Shown here piece by piece: positions 62,796 through 64,000 of a DNA stretch of 64,000 bases (its first letter is position 1; every line of letters starts with the position of its first letter). A program made the translations under genes and the position numbers. Source of the DNA: Pogona vitticeps (lineage: Eukaryota > Chordata > Lepidosauria > Squamata > Agamidae); contig NC_135791.1 of assembly GCF_051106095.1 (NCBI RefSeq), positions 6,086,501 to 6,150,500 on the forward strand, written 5' to 3'. Below the pieces are notes generated by a model, which saw only the letters and a program-made list of their open reading frames with translations, made no database searches and had not been told where the DNA came from.

Positions 62796-63622
62796 TTGCA
62801 TGCTATGGCCACTAGAGGGTACCACGGAGCTGTTTCAGTTTTTTTTATTAAAAAATTTTTTTTTACAAAAAATATTTTGAAAGGAGGGATGCCGGAGCTG
62901 TTGCAAGATCTAGTGTTGGATGAGTGCTTACTCCAGGCTTCTAGAATTCGCCCACCCCTACTATCAAGGATGCTTTGGTTGCATCCAAACTAATCCCTAC
63001 CCCATCCCAAAAATTTTTTTTTAAAAATTGATCCAGCAAATTCTAATGCCTCTCTTTCTTGCCTTGCCAGGGTCTGCTCTCTCTTAAACTTTGCTCTTAT
63101 TGTCAGATGGGTTTCTTTCATTGAATGGGTCTCTTCAATATCTTTTCGCCCCACCAGATGCTCAGTAACCAAAGAGGAAACAATGACTTCCAGGAGGAAA
63201 AGAGAAATCTACCTATGCAGATTATTGTACAATTGGGGAAGAGGAGGAAGAGATGAAGGAAGGGAGAGAGATGGGGTGGTAGGAAACCCAAACTAAATGC
63301 CCTTAGAAGCAAGAAGAAATGATTTGGGACAAACGTCAGCTGAAGCAGAGCCATTGGGAAGTGGAATTCGTGGCAATTCGAGAAGAAAATCGTGCACAAA
63401 GACACTTTTATACACGGGTGCAAAATGGAACTTTTCATACATTTTATATGTTGTGTGTGTTTTTTGTACATAATTGGAATGGCACTTGAATTTCTTTGTT
63501 TTGTTTTTTTATTTTTGTAAAGGAAAAAATGCATTTTCTTTTTTTCCTTTTCCTCAGAACACCCTTCGTTAGACTTGAAAGATGTTAATTATGGGAATTT
63601 AAGCATTTTTATTTATTTATAA
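44124..63622 (+). CDS. TRIM63: TRIM63 (MuRF1), muscle RING-finger E3 ubiquitin ligase; nine coding exons
   Basis: Joining exons 44124-44282, 48462-48631, 50970-51138, 55633-55728, 56977-57210, 59012-59034, 60803-60927, 61481-61555 and 63558-63622 gives 371 codons with every phase matched. Order: RING C3HC4 (about residues 23-79: C23, C26, C39, H41, C44, C47, C74, C77), the MuRF family linker ([20 protein letters not shown]), B-box 2 (about 117-159), coiled coil (about 167-270), COS-box (about 275-325: [23 protein letters not shown]) and an acidic tail. Human MuRF1 is 353 aa. The start MDYQPSI aligns with human MDYKSSL, which separates it from MuRF2 and MuRF3. MuRF1 sits at sarcomeric M-lines and Z-discs, ubiquitinates thick-filament and other muscle proteins, and is induced in atrophy. 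The first eight exons are secure; the last exon, giving [16 protein letters not shown] at the end, is the least certain part. No break seen. Confidence 0.95.
44283..48461 (+). other. TRIM63: TRIM63 intron 1
   Basis: 4.2 kb, containing a short SINE-like tail near 44643-44690 and a 48-bp palindrome at 47207-47254. Nothing else identified. Confidence 0.8.
47207..47254. repeat. 48-bp TA-flanked palindrome
   Basis: Ends CAGTGGCTAGCAACC and GGTGGCTAGCCACTG, with TA on both sides. Either a minimal deletion derivative of a TA-inserting element or a chance hairpin. Confidence 0.5.
48462..48631 (+). CDS. TRIM63: TRIM63 exon 2 (second half of RING and linker)
   Basis: 170 nt, phase 0 to 2, from [11 protein letters not shown] to IDIYKQEYT. 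Acceptor GGCATCTCTAG; donor CCAG/GTTTCT is non-consensus and is followed 11 bp later by a long CT/GT microsatellite. Confidence 0.95.
48632..50969 (+). other. TRIM63: TRIM63 intron 2
   Basis: 2.3 kb. Microsatellite at its start; a diverged MITE piece near 49225-49265 and another near 50230-50340. No other feature recognised. Confidence 0.8.
48643..48778. repeat. Compound (CT)n-(GT)n-(GCGT)n microsatellite
   Basis: CT units (48643-48670), GT units with GC interruptions, then GT again to 48778. Lies just inside TRIM63 intron 2 after a weak donor. Confidence 0.95.
50970..51138 (+). CDS. TRIM63: TRIM63 exon 3 (B-box 2)
   Basis: 169 nt, phase 2 to 0, [18 protein letters not shown] to [11 protein letters not shown]. 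Acceptor GTTTTCCTCCAG, donor AAAG/GTACAA. Contains the B-box zinc ligands. Confidence 0.96.
52345..53880 (+). mobile_element. BovB (RTE) LINE, 5'-truncated, with intact reverse transcriptase frame
   Basis: One uninterrupted frame to the stop at 53870-53872 covers the C-terminal two thirds of the BovB ORF2: start of the RT region ([19 protein letters not shown]), fingers ([19 protein letters not shown]), palm motif A ([11 protein letters not shown]), motif B ([16 protein letters not shown]), the catalytic YADD box ([15 protein letters not shown]), the thumb region and the RTE C-terminal domain ([15 protein letters not shown] to [15 protein letters not shown]). The endonuclease domain is missing, the usual result of 5' truncation. 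Absence of any stop or frameshift over about 500 codons indicates recent insertion. It has the same orientation as TRIM63. Target duplication not identified. Confidence 0.95.
54209..54542 (-). mobile_element. tRNA-derived SINE, minus strand
   Basis: Read on the minus strand: head GTGGTGGCGCTGTGGGATAA and box B-like GTCGTAAGATTGAATCC at tRNA spacing, then a long body, ending with a BovB-like AGAGTTGGACACGACTGG and CCTTTACCTT. About 330 bp, near full length. A different subfamily from the SINE at 38465-38706. Confidence 0.8.
55633..55728 (+). CDS. TRIM63: TRIM63 exon 4 (start of coiled coil)
   Basis: 96 nt, phase 0 to 0, [18 protein letters not shown] to SCKTTE. Acceptor TTCCTCACAG, donor GAG/GTGAGG. 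Confidence 0.96.
55729..56976 (+). other. TRIM63: TRIM63 intron 4
   Basis: 1.25 kb with a minus-strand SINE at 56125-56268. Otherwise unique sequence. Confidence 0.85.
56125..56268 (-). mobile_element. tRNA-derived SINE fragment, minus strand
   Basis: On the minus strand GCTGGATAGCCCAGGGAGGT and GGGAGTTCGATTCCCCACT are box A- and box B-like, followed by AGAAGAGCCAGCCTGGGTAG as in the SINE at 38465-38706. Only the 5' half is present. Confidence 0.8.
56977..57210 (+). CDS. TRIM63: TRIM63 exon 5 (coiled coil)
   Basis: 234 nt, phase 0 to 0, from [19 protein letters not shown] to GAAFLM, same length as the human exon as I recall it. Heptad-rich. Acceptor TTCCCTGGCAG, donor ATG/GTGAGT. Confidence 0.96.
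57211..59011 (+). other. TRIM63: TRIM63 intron 5
   Basis: 1.8 kb with a MITE at 57439-57694 and a direct 37-bp tandem duplication (GCGCAGTTCGGCAATTTTT twice, about 58146-58205). Confidence 0.85.
57439..57694. mobile_element. TA-flanked MITE with CAGTATTTTTCC ends
   Basis: 256 bp with left end CAGTATTTTTCCATGTATAA and right end TTATACACGAAAAAATATGG, TA on both sides. Internal TATAAGAC / GTCTTATAC segments are typical of a widespread Tc1/mariner-like MITE type. Non-coding. Confidence 0.7.
59012..59034 (+). CDS. TRIM63: TRIM63 exon 6 (microexon)
   Basis: 23 nt, phase 0 to 2, TAKQLIK plus two bases. Acceptor CACTCCTCGCAG, donor AAAC/GTAAGT. Too short to be seen as an open frame on its own; placed by homology and phase. 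Confidence 0.93.
59035..60802 (+). other. TRIM63: TRIM63 intron 6
   Basis: 1.8 kb with a (TG)n/(CA)n run at about 59815-59852 and a dispersed repeat at 60505-60670. Confidence 0.85.
60505..60670 (+). repeat. Dispersed repeat with CTTTCACGGCCGGGATCT core, longer copy
   Basis: GAAGGCTTTCACGGCCGGG, GGTTCTTCCTAACGTTTCAC, GTGGCCGGCATCTTCAGAGG in order. The first 100 bp match 17914-18010. The end of the element is not defined. Confidence 0.6.
60803..60927 (+). CDS. TRIM63: TRIM63 exon 7 (COS-box)
   Basis: 125 nt, phase 2 to 1, [19 protein letters not shown] to LRSIDFEG. Acceptor TTTTCTCCTTAG, donor GGAG/GTAGGA. The COS-box is the microtubule-associated part of MuRF proteins. Confidence 0.95.
60928..61480 (+). 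other. TRIM63: TRIM63 intron 7
   Basis: 553 bp. Nothing recognised apart from splice sites. Confidence 0.85.
61481..61555 (+). CDS. TRIM63: TRIM63 exon 8 (acidic tail)
   Basis: 75 nt, phase 1 to 1, [18 protein letters not shown] then PQVGKAD. Acceptor TTTTTTTAAAG. The donor GTATGT at 61556 was chosen over an earlier GTAAAT at 61499 because the acidic tail is long in the family. Confidence 0.85.
61556..63557 (+). other. TRIM63: TRIM63 intron 8
   Basis: 2.0 kb with a MITE at 61837-62078, a G-run near 62636 and a (GA)n run at about 62759-62790. Depends on the last exon call. Confidence 0.6.
61837..62078. mobile_element. MITE with TAGAGATGGGCAC ends, second copy
   Basis: 242 bp, left TAGAGATGGGCACGAAGC and right GGTGCCCATCTCTG, same family as 36425-36683. 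Possible target duplication CTCAGTAG/TTCAGTAT is weak (6 of 8). Confidence 0.75.
63558..63622 (+). CDS. TRIM63: TRIM63 exon 9 (C-terminus)
   Basis: Acceptor TTCCTTTTCCTCAG, phase 1, giving [18 protein letters not shown] and three more residues before TAA at 63620. Human ends soon after the acidic stretch (EEGHQ), so the longer non-acidic end here is unusual and needs transcript support. No other strong acceptor with a short open frame was found in the last 2 kb. Confidence 0.6.
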
Positions 63623-63850
63623 TTTGTTTTGCACTTGTTTAGAATGGACAGTAGAAAAGACAGGAATATTTAGTGTTTAGGCCTTAGGAAACAGAACAGA
63701 ACTACTGTAGCTTTTGTGAACTTTTTTGATCTAGAGAAAAGTAGGAAAGAGTGTTTCTTGATCTTACTGCTTGTACTTTTTAAAAAGATGTCTGCTGATT
63801 TTTCCTCTTTATGTATATAAATACACAATAAATGGATTCCAGGTTGTTTG
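63623..63850 (+). other. TRIM63: TRIM63 3' untranslated region
   Basis: T/A-rich sequence after the stop, ending shortly after the AATAAA signal at 63827-63832. AU-rich pieces (ATTTATTTATA right at the stop) suggest possible mRNA instability elements. Confidence 0.7.
63827..63832 (+). terminator. TRIM63: Polyadenylation signal of TRIM63
   Basis: AATAAA in ACACAATAAATGG, followed within about 20 bp by a GGTTGTTTG GU-rich stretch, the usual arrangement for cleavage. Confidence 0.7.
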
Positions 63851-64000
63851 ATAACAAACTAAAACAAACTTTCATAGTGGCAGTGTTTATATCAAAGTTA
63901 TTCGAATCTAATGTCTGGAAGCTTCGATGAATTCAAAAAAAGAATTGTTAGAAAGTGGAGGGAGAACATTAACCACAATCACTATTAACTACAGTGGCTG

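Overview
This window is vertebrate nuclear DNA, most likely from a squamate reptile (lizard). Two host genes can be read with confidence: FAM110D (about 5-6 kb) and TRIM63/MuRF1 (about 44-64 kb), both on the + strand. The repeats also point to squamates: a well-preserved BovB (RTE) LINE, tRNA-headed SINEs with BovB-like tails (Sauria-type), CR1-like tails and many small hAT and TA-flanked MITEs. The species cannot be named from sequence alone.

Layout. 1-2936: a Ty3/gypsy fossil whose domain order (integrase before reverse transcriptase and RNase H) marks it as Gmr1-like, ending in an LTR. 4977-6032: FAM110D, a single coding exon. About 9.7-13.5 kb and 18.5-23.3 kb: two diverged copies of a minus-strand locus built from many tiny exons (32-106 nt) with regular splice phases. 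One copy also carries a 453-nt exon encoding an RS/proline-rich segment clearly related to SRRM1. I could not assign this gene to a family; it is the best candidate here for something undescribed. 13.7-14.1 kb: large microsatellites. 23.7-25.1 kb: a hAT transposon carrying a tetranucleotide array and a piece of a LINE. 25-44 kb: mostly gene-free DNA with MITEs (including three related copies at 35.5-38.3 kb), SINEs and a decayed BovB copy. 43.77-43.95 kb: a promoter for TRIM63 with a glucocorticoid-receptor-like palindrome, a FOXO site and a TATA/MEF2-like box.

TRIM63 spans nine coding exons (44124-63622, predicted 371 aa) with all phases compatible, followed by a polyadenylation signal at 63827. 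It encodes the muscle RING-finger E3 ubiquitin ligase of sarcomere turnover and muscle atrophy. A nearly intact BovB reverse transcriptase frame lies in intron 3 in the same orientation. FAM110D and TRIM63 are neighbours in human 1p36.11 as well, but PDIK1L, which lies between them in human, is not seen here; the minus-strand mini-exon cluster occupies the interval instead. Splice calls were made by eye from consensus sites and frame continuity; no alignment or transcript evidence was available.
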